36,397 nucleotides of DNA. It comes from Heterostelium multicystogenum (Eukaryota > Evosea > Eumycetozoa > Acytosteliales > Acytosteliaceae). Every line of letters starts with the position of its first letter. The first letter of the stretch is position 1. The DNA lies in NCBI GenBank assembly GCA_003667245.1, contig RCNN01000440.1:1-36397 (forward strand), written 5' to 3'. This document shows, in pieces, positions 1-10,788 of this stretch. Under the pieces are notes generated by a model. The model was given only the letters and a program-made list of their open reading frames with translations. It had not been told where the DNA came from and made no database searches. Made by a program: the position numbers and the translations under genes.

Positions 1-825
1 CATACTCGTTCTTCCATTTCCAGACCTCAGAGATAAATGCATCACGTCCCAAGTCGTGACGGGTGATGTTACGCTCACGTTGCAAACTTCTTTTCGACGA
101 CCGACTTGTGTGGCAATACCGGCGTGATCGTACCAGGAATCCAGAGACAGACCTCACCCTTCATACGACGATAACGAGTGATTGAATCTTGAATTGACAT
201 TGTCAAAGCAATGTCCAAGATGCAATGATCCAGTGAACATTTGGTGGTGGAATGACCATAGTGAATTTCTTATCCTTTTGACAGTGTGGCTGAATCTCCA
301 TTTGTTTCTCAGGTGAGAAGAACTCGTTCTTCATCCACCAATCGTACCATGCTGTTTCGACTGCTGGTGGATGGTAAGATGGGTACAATTCACCTGTTAA
401 TTCTATAATAATGATTGGAGTATCAGTATCACTACAATCATATCATTTGGGCAATGACAAACCTACGTTTCTTTTCACCCTTTGGTGTCTTTGAAGCACG
501 CTCAGCATATTCTCTCAAATTCTTTGCTTCGAGTTCGGCTTTTTCTCTTTCTTCAGCTTCCTTTGCTTCCTTCTTTTTCTTATTCTCCAACTCCTTTTCT
601 TTTACTAATTTCTTAAAGATAACAAGATAACATCAGTTAGATACGACAAGCTTGTCAACATCAGTCTAATCACCAATGCCAATATATAATACTAACAAGT
701 TTTGCTTCCTTCTCAGCCAACTTGGCCTTCTTGGCTTCTTTCTCAGCCTCCTTTGCCTTCTTCTTTTCCTCCTTCTTTCTTTCCTCTTCAGTGAGAGCAA
801 CTGTTGGTTGTTGTGGTTCACTCAT
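1..825 (-). CDS. valS: Valyl-tRNA synthetase, cytosolic, 5' part (3' end beyond the window)
   Basis: This class I aminoacyl-tRNA synthetase charges tRNA-Val. Three exons fit by phase: 825-697 (43 codons from ATG), 611-467, and 402 running off the window, with GTTAGT and GTAGGT donors and TTTAAG/TTATAG acceptors. The first about 90 residues are a Lys/Glu/Ala-rich charged extension typical of eukaryotic cytosolic synthetases. It is followed by the ValRS entry segment [17 protein letters not shown] and VIPPPNV. The HIGH-type ATP-binding signature, LHLGHALT, is recoverable only by crossing frames. Between positions 80 and 235 there are about five single-base indels: extra bases near 235, 210, 105 and 77, and one missing near 131. 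The protein sequence on either side stays strongly ValRS-like, ending at VWKWKNEY. I read these as sequence errors at a contig edge rather than a decayed gene. Family assignment is secure; the gene symbol is by homology only. Confidence 0.9.
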
Positions 826-1338
826 TGTTATTAATCTATAAATATAATTAGTCTGACTAATAACTTTATCTTATTCGCCTATATTTATAGTTGTAAGTCA
901 AAACAAACACTAAACCAAAGTTTTGCAAACACTTTTATCTCCAACATTTTAAGAAAAAATAACAAAAAATTTTTAAATTTACAAATTTAAGAAGCTGCAG
1001 CTTCAACGCATCCAGGCTGTGTGACTCAGTCCTAGCAGGTAATAAGCAATACAATAGTGCTATGTCAACGTTGAAATCATAATCAACTTATTAAATGTCT
1101 AGTTTGATTTTTCTCTTAGAAGACCGAAAAACAAACCATAATATTACTAACAACATTGCTTATGATTTATCGATCAGTAGAACATCTTTATCATAAAGTA
1201 GAACCTTTAGTAATTCCATTTTTTAATCGTTTACTTTTATTTAAACAATTTATTGTATATACATATATTTTATATTTTTAAAGAATTGTAATTTGTTTGA
1301 TATAAAATTTAGATAGTCATGAACACAAACTATTGAGA
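826..1338. other. Intergenic region between valS start and TIG gene A 3' end
   Basis: AT-rich with no convincing gene. It holds the presumed valS promoter on the right of its start codon. A less AT-rich island at about 990-1080 contains a perfect 14-bp palindrome, GAAGCTGCAGCTTC, at 991-1004. I could not match this island to a tRNA or to a known small RNA type. Homology with the TIG array does not extend into this stretch. Confidence 0.5.
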
Positions 1339-4176
1339 TTATGCTTCTCTAAACATCTTTCGAATGCGCAAGTAATGTTTTATCCTCTTGCCCAAAACGA
1401 CAGAGAGAGCAGTAAGTGCTGCTATACCAACGATAGCTGGCAAAAATAACGGCTGGGATCAACCACTTCAATCTATCTTTTCTTTCTTGTTCTCTCTTTG
1501 CTGCATAATATTCATCAACTATAATCGAATAAAATATTAGTGACCCAATTCTGTTGATTAATATATCATGTTTGTTCATCATTAATCGATCAATTGATCG
1601 ATTGATTGATTACATACGATTGTATTTGAATGGTATTTCAGTTTCTTGATTACCAACGATAATCTTCATTGGTACAAAGTCTTTTGGTAGATTATCTACT
1701 GTCCATTCTGGAAGGTTACATTCAATCTCTGTGAAGTTGGTGTTTGGAACTACCGCTGCATCAGTACATTCGAGAGTGTCAAGCAAGGTGATTTTAATAG
1801 GAACGTTCAGGTCGGTTCCTTTGATTGTGATGTGACCTCCTTTCTCTGTGACATCAGATACTGATGTGACTGTTGGCATCGTGTAGTTGAAGTAGATTGC
1901 TGGATCGTTTATCGGATTAGTGTAGTTATCGATGTTGACTCTTACAAGATGATTACCACCAACACCACTTGGAACTTGACATAGTATCAAATTATGATTA
2001 TTTAACACTGTGATGTTATCACATTTGTGCGGTCCAACAGTGACAGTCGTTGGCTTGTTAGAGGTTAGGAAGAAGAAACCTTGAATACTAATGGTACCTC
2101 CACCAACTCCAATTGATGAGACATTGCTGACTGATGGACCAAGCAAAAGATAGGATTTTCCACTTTCTTGACCACCAACTTGGATTTGGACTGAATAGTT
2201 CCGAGCACTGCATCTTCTGGGATGTTAAATGTGATGTGAGTGTAGTTGCTGGAGGCAATAGTGATCAAGTCAGGAGAATATCCAAAATAGATAATTTTGG
2301 TAATGTTTGGTGTAAAAAAGTTGGTACCTTCAATGTGAGCAATGTTGTTGATTTGATAAGCTGAAATAATTGTTGGTGATCGATACTTGAAATTGATGGT
2401 GTTTGAGATCTGGCTGTCGACAGTGAATGTCAAGTTACCTTGTCCATATCCTCCTGGAAGTTCACAAGTCAATGATTTGGAAGGCTCCAGCTCTTTTGCG
2501 TTCACACATTTTTGGCTACCTGCATTGATTGTATATCCCAATTTGGTACCATTGGAATCAGTCAAGAAGAGATAATCACCAGTGATCGTAATCGTAGATC
2601 CATTTGTCATTGGTTCGGTTGATGAGTTCAAGATTGGTATTACTTTGAACCAAATCTTTGCAGAGTTGACGTTGTTGACAGTGATATACAATAAACTATT
2701 GGTAGTATTCTTTGGAATAATAAATTTGATACTTTCAACATTTGAGTCAACTTTGATTGGTTTGATTATGACACCATTAAGATTGATTGTTGTAATGTTT
2801 TCATCACCAAAACTCGATCCATAAAGTGTTCCAATACCATCTATCATTGTGTACCTGTTGATTTCTGTCAAACCATATGCAAACTTAACATCATCAATTG
2901 ATGTTTGACCATCGATTGTAACTTTGACTGGTTTATTGGCACCTCCACCAGCTGGCATCATACAAATAATCTTGTTTGGATCATTCAGATCATTGTGAGC
3001 ATTAGTACACTCAACATTGTCAATCATAACCTTTGATGTCAACTTGGTTCCATCTGGTTTTGTTAAACAAAAGAATCTACCACTTAATGTAACCAATCCA
3101 CCTCGAGTATTCACTGATGTGATTGATTTAAGAATTGGAACTGAAATCAAATGAATAATGTAAGTAAATATGATATTGATGGTTTAAAGAGTGTTATGAT
3201 TGATACAAACCAATTGTAAATGTCTTTGGTTGACTCAAAGCATCCAATGCATTCAATGTCAGATTATGAACTCCACTTGTCATATTCAATGGAAGGTTGA
3301 GAGTTGCACTTGTTTGTGAGAAATTACTTGTTGAAACTTGAATATCGATTCCATCAATACTTGCTTTCAACCAAGTTGAGTTTGGACAATATCCAACACC
3401 TGATATCATGAGATTATCTGGTGTGATTTGAATATTTGAAATCGATGGTGCTACAATCATAAATTATTAATATCAATTGAATCAAATCTAATAATTCATA
3501 CTTACGAAGATAACTAAAGTTAATTGTTTTGGATATCTTTCTAACCTCTATCCAAAAATCAAGATTTGCACCACAAAATGAGTCATCAACATTGAGATAC
3601 ATCAAACTTCCATTCAATGATGTGATGTTGGTTATTTCTTTAGTGAGTAAAAGAGATTTTTTTTTGAGGAATGCACTTGGATTTGATCCGATTGGAGTCA
3701 AAAAACTTCCTTTGATTGTCAATTGACCACCAGTTGTTGGAATTGAATTGGTGATTGATGAAATGAGAGGTGTAGGATTCCATATTGTGGAATTATCAAA
3801 TCTTCCATTGGTACTGTAAAGGATTGGTCGAGTTTCTATTCCATCAGATGATGTCAATTCAACAAATAGATATTTAGTATTACTGGATGAATCACTAAAT
3901 GAATATTTGACAGAACTACCATTATTATAGAAATCGATACTAATCAATGGATTGGTGTTGAATTTTCCTTCTATCCAAGCATGAGTTTCATTGTAACTCC
4001 ATCTATCACTCTGTAAACCAAATACTATAAAGTTATTAATTTAAATTTGAAATTAGATCAAATTGTAGTAATAGAATTAATCAATAATGATTCCACTTAC
4101 ATTCTTCAGATGAAACAAAGTGTATCTTTATGATACAAATAGTCAATGAAATGAAAATGAATCTATTGATTTTCAT
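1339..4176 (-). CDS. IPT/TIG-domain type I membrane protein, long copy A (about 845 aa, two frameshifts)
   Basis: Predicted cell-surface protein. Exons by splice signals and phase: 4176-4101 (signal peptide), 4024-3506, 3450-3211, 3140-1618, 1518-1339, all joined at phase 1. The signal peptide starts MKINRFIFISLTICI and probably ends at the VSS segment. About eight TIG-like domains follow, each with the pattern P.I..I....T.GG.(L/I)TI.G..F, for example PTTGGQLTIKGSFL and GVGGGTISIQGFFF. There are many N-x-S/T sequons. Exon 4 is about 320 residues longer than in the other copies. Exon 5 shares the juxtamembrane KREQERKDRLKWLIPAV and then diverges to a different helix and tail ending RKMFREA. 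Two indels break the frame: one base missing near 2190-2200, and one extra base in the A-run 1442-1446. Tgr proteins of Dictyostelium have the same layout; the role here is inferred. Confidence 0.85.
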
Positions 4177-5562
4177 TTTTAATTCCAAACAAAGAATAAT
4201 TAATATCAACAATAAGAATATATCTATATTTGATAAATATTTATTTTTAGTTTATAGACATATAAATTGATATTGATTGTATTTTATATAGTTATTTGAT
4301 TATGTTGAATTTAATTGAAGTATGATAATCAATATGAATGAGTAACTCTTTTATTCAGTTCACTTTCTTTTGAAATTAATTATTCAATTTACTCTTTTGG
4401 AATTGTATATTTAATTTATTCTATTTAATAAATTGTTAAATTAAGTTTTAAGTCCAATAATAACTATAAATATATTGTTGATTAGCAAGCACAATGATTA
4501 AACACATTTAATTCATTTCGCACACAATATAGATGTTAGTTGGTCTGTGTTAGATCACTGTTCATTCAGATATAGATTTACATTCCCATATTCACTCCAC
4601 AAAACAAGTTACCATTCATCAATATTAAATAATTCATATCACAATGCAATTGGATTCATCATTTTATCAATTGATTGAAGAGTGAACAACACATTATTTG
4701 AAAGAACTGAGAAGAATATATAATTTTACACCAAAAACCCCAACATTAAAGAACAACAGTCAAAATGGATATATATTCTAAATTTAGAATAACAATAATA
4801 TTAACAACGAAATCAACTGCACCTCCACCATTTATCACACAATATATTGAATTATAGTGTTGACTGTAATATGTGGGTTGATTGTATTTTTAAAGTGGTA
4901 ATAAAGAAATAAGGAAAATAGAATATTTATTTTGTTCATAATTCAACACACATTCACACTCACCACAATATTTAAAATATTGGGTGTTGTTGATGTTGAT
5001 TGTTACAGTCTATCTAAAATAGTAAAGTTAATTATAAAGCATCAACATCAGATTTTGATTGTATTGTATGTGTGAATGAATGTAAAATATTATCATTAGA
5101 TCTCTATTTTATATCAATGAAGCACCACATTCAACCAATCTCATTTCTTTTATATCTTTTCTTTTACCTCTTTATTAATAATAATGTTCATCATATCCAC
5201 ACTCCCTCACTCTCGCTCACACACTTATGATAATTGTGTTAATTGATATAAATGGTAACTTTCTAAGTAGCTGTCAACATTGAATGATAATCATCATCAT
5301 TATTATTATTATAATTGTGTTTAGTTACCTCTATTAATTTGGTGGTTTGTTGTTACTAGTTCAGAGAGTGATTGGTCAATTTATTTGTTCATCCTCAATC
5401 GTTAAATAATATTAAAAGTAAAGGATCCTATCGTACAATGCTACATAAGGGATGTACCAAATAGAATGATATCATGTATATGTAGTTTTAGATTGATGAT
5501 TTATAATATATATATATTAAATAAATATTGATATCACATATATGGTTCTCTTTATGGTTTGT
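4177..5562. other. Upstream region of TIG gene A, repeated before each copy
   Basis: Long AT-rich spacer that is the presumed promoter and 5' flank of gene A. It is largely conserved upstream of B, C, D and F. It contains an inverted repeat, TGATGTTGAT (about 4990) with ATCAACATCA (about 5040), also found in the B and C units. Short reading frames occur here, but their frame is not conserved among copies, so I do not call genes. Confidence 0.5.
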
Positions 5563-6211
5563 TTATTGATGAAACAATGAATGAGTCAATGGTTTCGTAT
5601 ATATCAAATCCTTCCCAACTTTAGGTGGAGGGTAACTAAATGGTCTGATCCAGTCTTGATTTCCTAGGTTAAGCAAATCTTTATAACCATACTCAATTGT
5701 TATTAGATAAATATTCTTCTTTATTCTTGTATTATGTATTCATTGATTTGACTTGGAGAGGTACATTTCACAATAATATAGAGAAGTAAAACTTACAAAA
5801 ATGAGTTTGATCAGCAGTGTTTTCCACCAAACTACAACATGTACAATTAAATGAGGCACAAAGTGAAGGAGTTTAGATAGTAACTTACTTGATCCAGTAT
5901 TCTTAAACAAGTGTTCTAAAAAAGATCTTCTCACTGTAACAGTAATCGATCGAGCAGTGACAGATAGTCTACCTATAATTTAGAAGATATATATCTAATT
6001 CTGTGGTCATATCGACCAAGTATAGGTCTGTGTGACAGACATCATGAACATTCTTCAAAATTATTTACTATTATTATGTTAGTTCAAACATTCTAATCAC
6101 ATTATTACTATTTATCAAACACATAAAACATAAGAATATAATAATAATTACAGTAAGTTGCTATAAAAGAAACACAACTCGCAACCTCCTTTCTCGGAGT
6201 ATTTGTTTCAT
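5563..6211 (-). pseudogene. Second gene of the repeat unit, A-B spacer copy (unrecognised, multi-exon, possibly broken)
   Basis: Not recognised. Reading-frame conservation between units shows former or present coding. An ATG at 6211 opens MKQILRERRLRVVFLL (MKHILRERR... in the B-C unit). A middle segment near 5880-5975 reads DYLSLLDRLL and, in another frame, RRSFLEHL. A possible micro-exon near 5796-5832 reads LVENTADQTHF and is flanked by TGTAG and GTAAGT. The last segment, about 5726-5563, reads IEYGYKDLLNLGNQDWIRPF and ends THSLFHQ-stop. Exact exon joins could not be made in one consistent phase, because at least one indel interrupts the middle part. It lies upstream of gene A and on the same strand. 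It could be a decayed gene carried along with the duplications. Confidence 0.5.
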
Positions 6212-6610
6212 TGCAATTAGGACTGTTTAATAAGTAAGGAACTTCTACATAATCAAGGAATTAATTGTAAAACCATTAAATAAGATTATCAGTACTTATA
6301 GTATATAATATATTAAACACTCCATTTTTTAATTTTGCAAGGAAGGGGTAAATAATTTGATTATATTTATTTTCATTTACTAAATAATAATTTAAAATAC
6401 ATTAATTAATTAAGATAAAATAAAACACCCCAACTCACCACACTTCATTAAACATTCACCTAAAAAGTACAGTCTTATGCATATGACTTTTTTATATGTT
6501 AATTATTAACAATAAATATGATATAATATTTTATTACTCATCTAATCATATGTATATATATAATATAATATATCGATAAACACTATTATAAAGTATAATA
6601 ATTATTTCTG
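6212..6610. other. Spacer 3' of TIG gene B
   Basis: AT-rich spacer with the presumed 3' untranslated and terminator region of gene B. ATATAATATATCGATAAACA just downstream of the stop codon is kept in the C, D, E and F units. No gene is visible. Confidence 0.5.
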
Positions 6611-8450
6611 TTATGATGCACGAATATTCTTATTTGGACTGTTGGCTTTGAGCCTCTTGATTACAATGATCACTGCAACAACAATGATTGCCAAACCAAC
6701 AACAGTTGGCACAACAACGGCTGGGATCAACCACTTCAATCTATCTTTTCTTTCTTGTTCTCTCTTTGCATGATATTCATCAACTATAATCGAATAAAAT
6801 ATTAGTATTCAAACTCTGTTGATTAATATCATGTTTGTTCATTATTGATTGATTGATTGATTACATACGATTGTATTTGAATGGTATTTCAGTTTCTTGA
6901 TTACCAACGATAATCTTCATTGGCACATAGTCTTCTGGTAGATTATCGACTGTCCACTCTGGAAGGTTACATTCAATCTCTGTGAAGTTGGTGTTTGGAA
7001 CTACCACTGCATCAATACATTCGAGAACATTGTTCAAGATGATACGGATTGGAACATTCAAATTGGTTCCCTTGATTGTGATGTGACCTCCTTTCTCTGT
7101 GACATCAGATACTGATGTGACTGTTGGCATCGTGTAGTTGAAGTAGATTTCTGGATCGTTTATCGGATTAGTGTAGTTATCGATGTTGACTTGAACAAGA
7201 TGATTTCCACCAACACCAGGTGGCATCATACAAATAATCTTGTTTGGATCATTCAGATCATTGTGAGCATTAGTACACTCAACATTATCAATCATAACCT
7301 TTGATGTCAATTTGGTTCCATCTTGTTTTGTTAAACAAAAGAATCTACCACTTAATGTGACCAATCCACCTTGAATATCCACTGATGTGATTGATTTAAG
7401 AATTGGAACTGATATCAAATGAATAATGTAAGTAAATATGATATTGATAGTTTAAAGAGTGTTATGGTTATGATACAAACCAATTGTAAATATCTTTGGT
7501 TGACTCAAAGCATCCAATGCATTCAATGTCAGATTATGAACTCCACTTGTCATATTCAATGGAAGGTTGAGAGATGCACTTGTTTGTGAGAAATTACTTG
7601 TTGAAACTTGAATATCGATTCCATCAATACTTGCTTTCAACCAAGTTGAGTTTGGACAATATCCAACACCTGATATCATGAGATTATCTGGTGTGATTTG
7701 AATATTTGAAATCGATGGTGCTACAATCATAAATTATTAATATCAATTGAATCAAATCTAATTATTCATACTTACGAAGATAACTAAACTTAATAGAGTT
7801 AAGGGATTTCTTTCTAACATTGATTGTAAAATCAAGATTTGCACCACAAAAAGAGTCATCAACATTGACGTACATCAGAGTTCCATTCAGTGATGTGAGG
7901 TTTGTCATTATTAAATTTTGAGAACCCGATTTAGTAGAGAAATAGGCACTTGGATTTGATCCGATTGGAGTCAAAAAACTTCCTTTGATTGTCAATTGAC
8001 CACCAGTTGTTGGAATTGAATTGGTGATTGATGAAATGACAGGATAAGGTTTCCATGTTGTTGAATTATCAAATCTTCCATTGGTACTGTAAAGGATTGG
8101 TCGAGTTTCTATTCCATCAGATGATGTCAATTCAACATATACATATTTAAAACCATTACTATATGGACCAAATGAGTATTTGTCAGATTTACCGGTATTA
8201 TAGAAATCGATACTTGTCAGTGTATTATTCTCGAATTTTCCTTCGATCCAAGCATGTGTTTCATTGTGACTCCAAATAATAGTCTGTAAATCAAATACTA
8301 TAAAGTTATAAATTCAAAATTCAAAATTAGATCAAATTGTAGTAATATTATTAATCAACAATGATTCCACTTACACTCTTCAGATGCAACAAAGTGTATG
8401 TTTATGATACAAATTGTCAATGAAATGAAAATGAATCTATTGATTTTCAT
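6611..8450 (-). CDS. IPT/TIG-domain type I membrane protein, copy B (516 aa, intact)
   Basis: The only array member with every exon in frame, so it is the reference model. Exons: 8450-8375, 8297-7776, 7720-7481, 7408-6869, 6783-6611 (1551 coding bases). A signal peptide (residues 1 to about 22) is followed by an N-terminal region with WSHNETHAWIEGKF, then a TIG domain with PTTGGQLTIKGSFLTPIG. Exon 3 is a TIG domain with one Cys (VGYCPNSTW). Exon 4 holds two TIG domains with paired Cys positions (FFCLT, VECTNA, ICMMP, LECIDA, IECNLP). A helix near residues 476-500 (WLIPAVVVPTVVGLAIIVV) precedes a 15-residue basic tail ending NKNIRAS. Many N-glycosylation sequons support an extracellular location. 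Likely adhesion or recognition receptor by analogy with Dictyostelium Tgr proteins; the ligand is unknown. Confidence 0.92.
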
Positions 8451-9845
8451 TTTAAATTTCAAACAAAGAATAAATAATATATCAACAATTAGAATCTATC
8501 TATATTTATATATTATATTTATGATATATATTGTTTTTTCTATTTATAGTTTTTATATGTGTAAATTGAAGTTGAATGTATTTTATATAGTTATTTGATT
8601 ATGTTGAATTTAATTGAAGTATGATAATGAATATGAATGAATCTAAGTAACTCTTTTATTCAGTTTACTTTCTTTTGGAATTGTATATTTAATTTATTCT
8701 TTTGGATAAATTGTTTAATTAAGTTTTAGGTCCAATTATAACTGAATAAATAGATTGTTGAATAGAAAGCACAATGATAATGCATTTAATTCATTTCTCA
8801 CACAATATAGATGTTAATTGGTCTGTGTTAGATCACTATTCATTCAGATATAGATTTACATTCCCATATTCACTCCACAATACAAGTTACCAATCATCAA
8901 TATTAAATAATTCATATCACAATGCAATTGGATTCATCATTTTATCAATTGATTGAAGAGTGAACAACACATTATTTGAAAGAACTGCAAAGAATATATA
9001 ATTTTAATACAAGAAACAAACCCCAACATTATATTACAACAGTCAAAATTGATATATATTCTAAATTTAGAATAACAATAATATTAACAACGAAGTCAAC
9101 TGCACCTCCACCATTGATCACAATATTGAATTATGGTGTTGACTGTAATATGTGGGTTGATTGTATTTTTAAAGTGGTAAAAAGAAATTAGGAATATTTA
9201 AGTTGTTCATAATTCAACACACACATTAACACTCACCACAATATTTAAAATATATTGACAATGTTACCTTCACACTTGACTCTTAATAATCAAATATTGG
9301 GGGTTGTTGATGTTGATTGTTACAGTCTATCTAAAATAGTAAAGTTAATTATAAAGCATCAACATCAGATTTTGATTGTATTGTATGTGTGAATGAATTA
9401 TTATCATTAGATCTCTATTTTATATCAATGAAGCACCACATTCAACCCATCTCATTTCTTTTATATCTATTCTTTTGCCACACACTCCCTCACTCTCGCT
9501 CACACACTTATGATAATTGTATTGATTGATATAAATGGTAACTTTCTAAGTAACTGTCAACATTGAATGATAATCATCATCATTATGATAATTGTGTTTA
9601 GTTATCTGTGTTAATTGGGTGGTTTGTTGTTACTAGTTCAGAGAGTGATTGGTCAATTTATTTGTTCATCTTCAATCATTAAATAATATTAAAAGTAAAG
9701 GATCCTATTGTACAATGCTACATAAGGGATGTACCAAATAGAATGATATCATGTATATGTAGTTTTAGATTGATGATTTATAATATATGTATATTAAATA
9801 AATATTGATACAACTGTTATCTTCTCTTTGTTTTGTATGGTTTTA
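8451..9845. other. Upstream region of TIG gene B
   Basis: Repeat of the spacer seen upstream of gene A, with small indels. It includes the TGATGTTGAT/ATCAACATCA inverted repeat near 9307-9370. It lacks a short stretch of the A copy near 5160-5190. No gene is supported. Confidence 0.5.
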
Positions 9846-10374
9846 TTAATGATGATACAATGCGTGAGTCAATGGTTTCGTATATATCAAATCCTTCCCA
9901 ACATTAGGTGGAAGGTAACTAAATGGTCTGATCCATTCTTGATTTCCTAGGTTAAACAATTCTTTATAGTCATACTCAATTGTTATGAGATAAATATTCT
10001 TCTTTATACTTGTATTATGTTTTCATTGATTTGACTTTGGAGAGGTACAATTCACAATAATATAGAGAAGTAAAACTTACAATAATGAGGTTGATCATCA
10101 GTGTTTGCTACCAAACTACAACATGTACAATTATATGAGGCACAAAGTGTAAGATAGTAAGTTACTTGATCCAGTATTCTTAACCACAGGTGCACGGAAT
10201 TTCTTCTCAATGTAACAGTAATCGATCAAGAAGCAGACAGTCTACCTATAATTTAGAAGATGAATATCTAATTCTGTGGTCATATCGACCAGGTATAGGT
10301 CTGTGATATACATCATTCTATGGTTATAATAGAAACACAACACGCAACCTCCTTTCTCTGAGTATGTGTTTCAT
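9846..10374 (-). pseudogene. Second gene of the repeat unit, B-C spacer copy
   Basis: The same unrecognised gene as at 5563-6211. ATG at 10374 opens MKHILRERRLRVVFLL. A reading DLYLVDMTTELDIHLLNYR follows the divergent segment near 10300-10240, and CLLLDRLLLH and HLWLRILDQ lie near 10240-10170. A micro-exon candidate reads LVANTDDQPHY. The last segment reads IEYDYKELFNLGNQEWIRPF and ends THALYHH-stop at 9846. Compared with the A-B copy the final segment has mostly conservative changes (G/D, D/E, L/F, Q/H), which suggests past protein-level selection. The 5' splice site after HLWLRILDQ has changed from GTAAGT to GTAACT. Exon joins are unresolved. Confidence 0.5.
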
Positions 10375-10788
10375 TTCAATTATGACTATTTAATAAGTAA
10401 GTTTAAATTAATAAGAACATCTACATAATCAAGGAATTAATTGTAAAACCATTAAATAAGATTATCAGATTTATCTAAAGAAACAACTAAACATATCAGT
10501 ACCTATAATAAACATTATTAAAGAGTGTTCGTTGCAAATAATAATATTGATGTATTATCAAAACAAAGTATTGTCTTTGTTTCTTCTCTTTTGACTCTAA
10601 TTGGATAAATAAAACACACACTTACCACAAGATATTCACAGAAAAAGTACCTTCTTATGCACATGACTTTTTTATATTTTAATTATTAACAATAAATATG
10701 ATATAATATTTTATTACTCATCTAATCATATGTATATATAATATAATATATCGATAAACACTATTATAAAGTATGATTATTATTTCTG
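10375..10788. other. Spacer 3' of TIG gene C
   Basis: AT-rich, with about 60 bp shared by the 3' flanks of all array genes next to the stop codon. It also has a segment at about 10480-10600 not seen in the A-B spacer. No gene is visible. Confidence 0.45.

Noticed and set aside
991..1080. Less AT-rich island with palindrome GAAGCTGCAGCTTC, considered as a tRNA or small RNA gene
   Set aside because: No tRNA A/B boxes, no convincing C/D snoRNA boxes, and no dictyostelid class I RNA ends were found.
2134..2824. Plus-strand reading frames opposite the long exon of TIG gene A
   Set aside because: Antisense shadows of the conserved TIG coding exon; they have no own domain signal.
5940..6060. Hairpin-like GGTCTGTG/CACAGACC sequences considered as a structured RNA
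   Set aside because: The pairing is not kept in the other spacer copies, and the region is better explained as part of the second, multi-exon gene.
8774..8956. Plus-strand reading frame in the B upstream spacer, with relatives near 4500-4680 and 12920-13040
   Set aside because: The frame is not conserved among the repeat copies (stops and shifts differ) and there is no splice or family evidence; similarity follows from the duplicated DNA.
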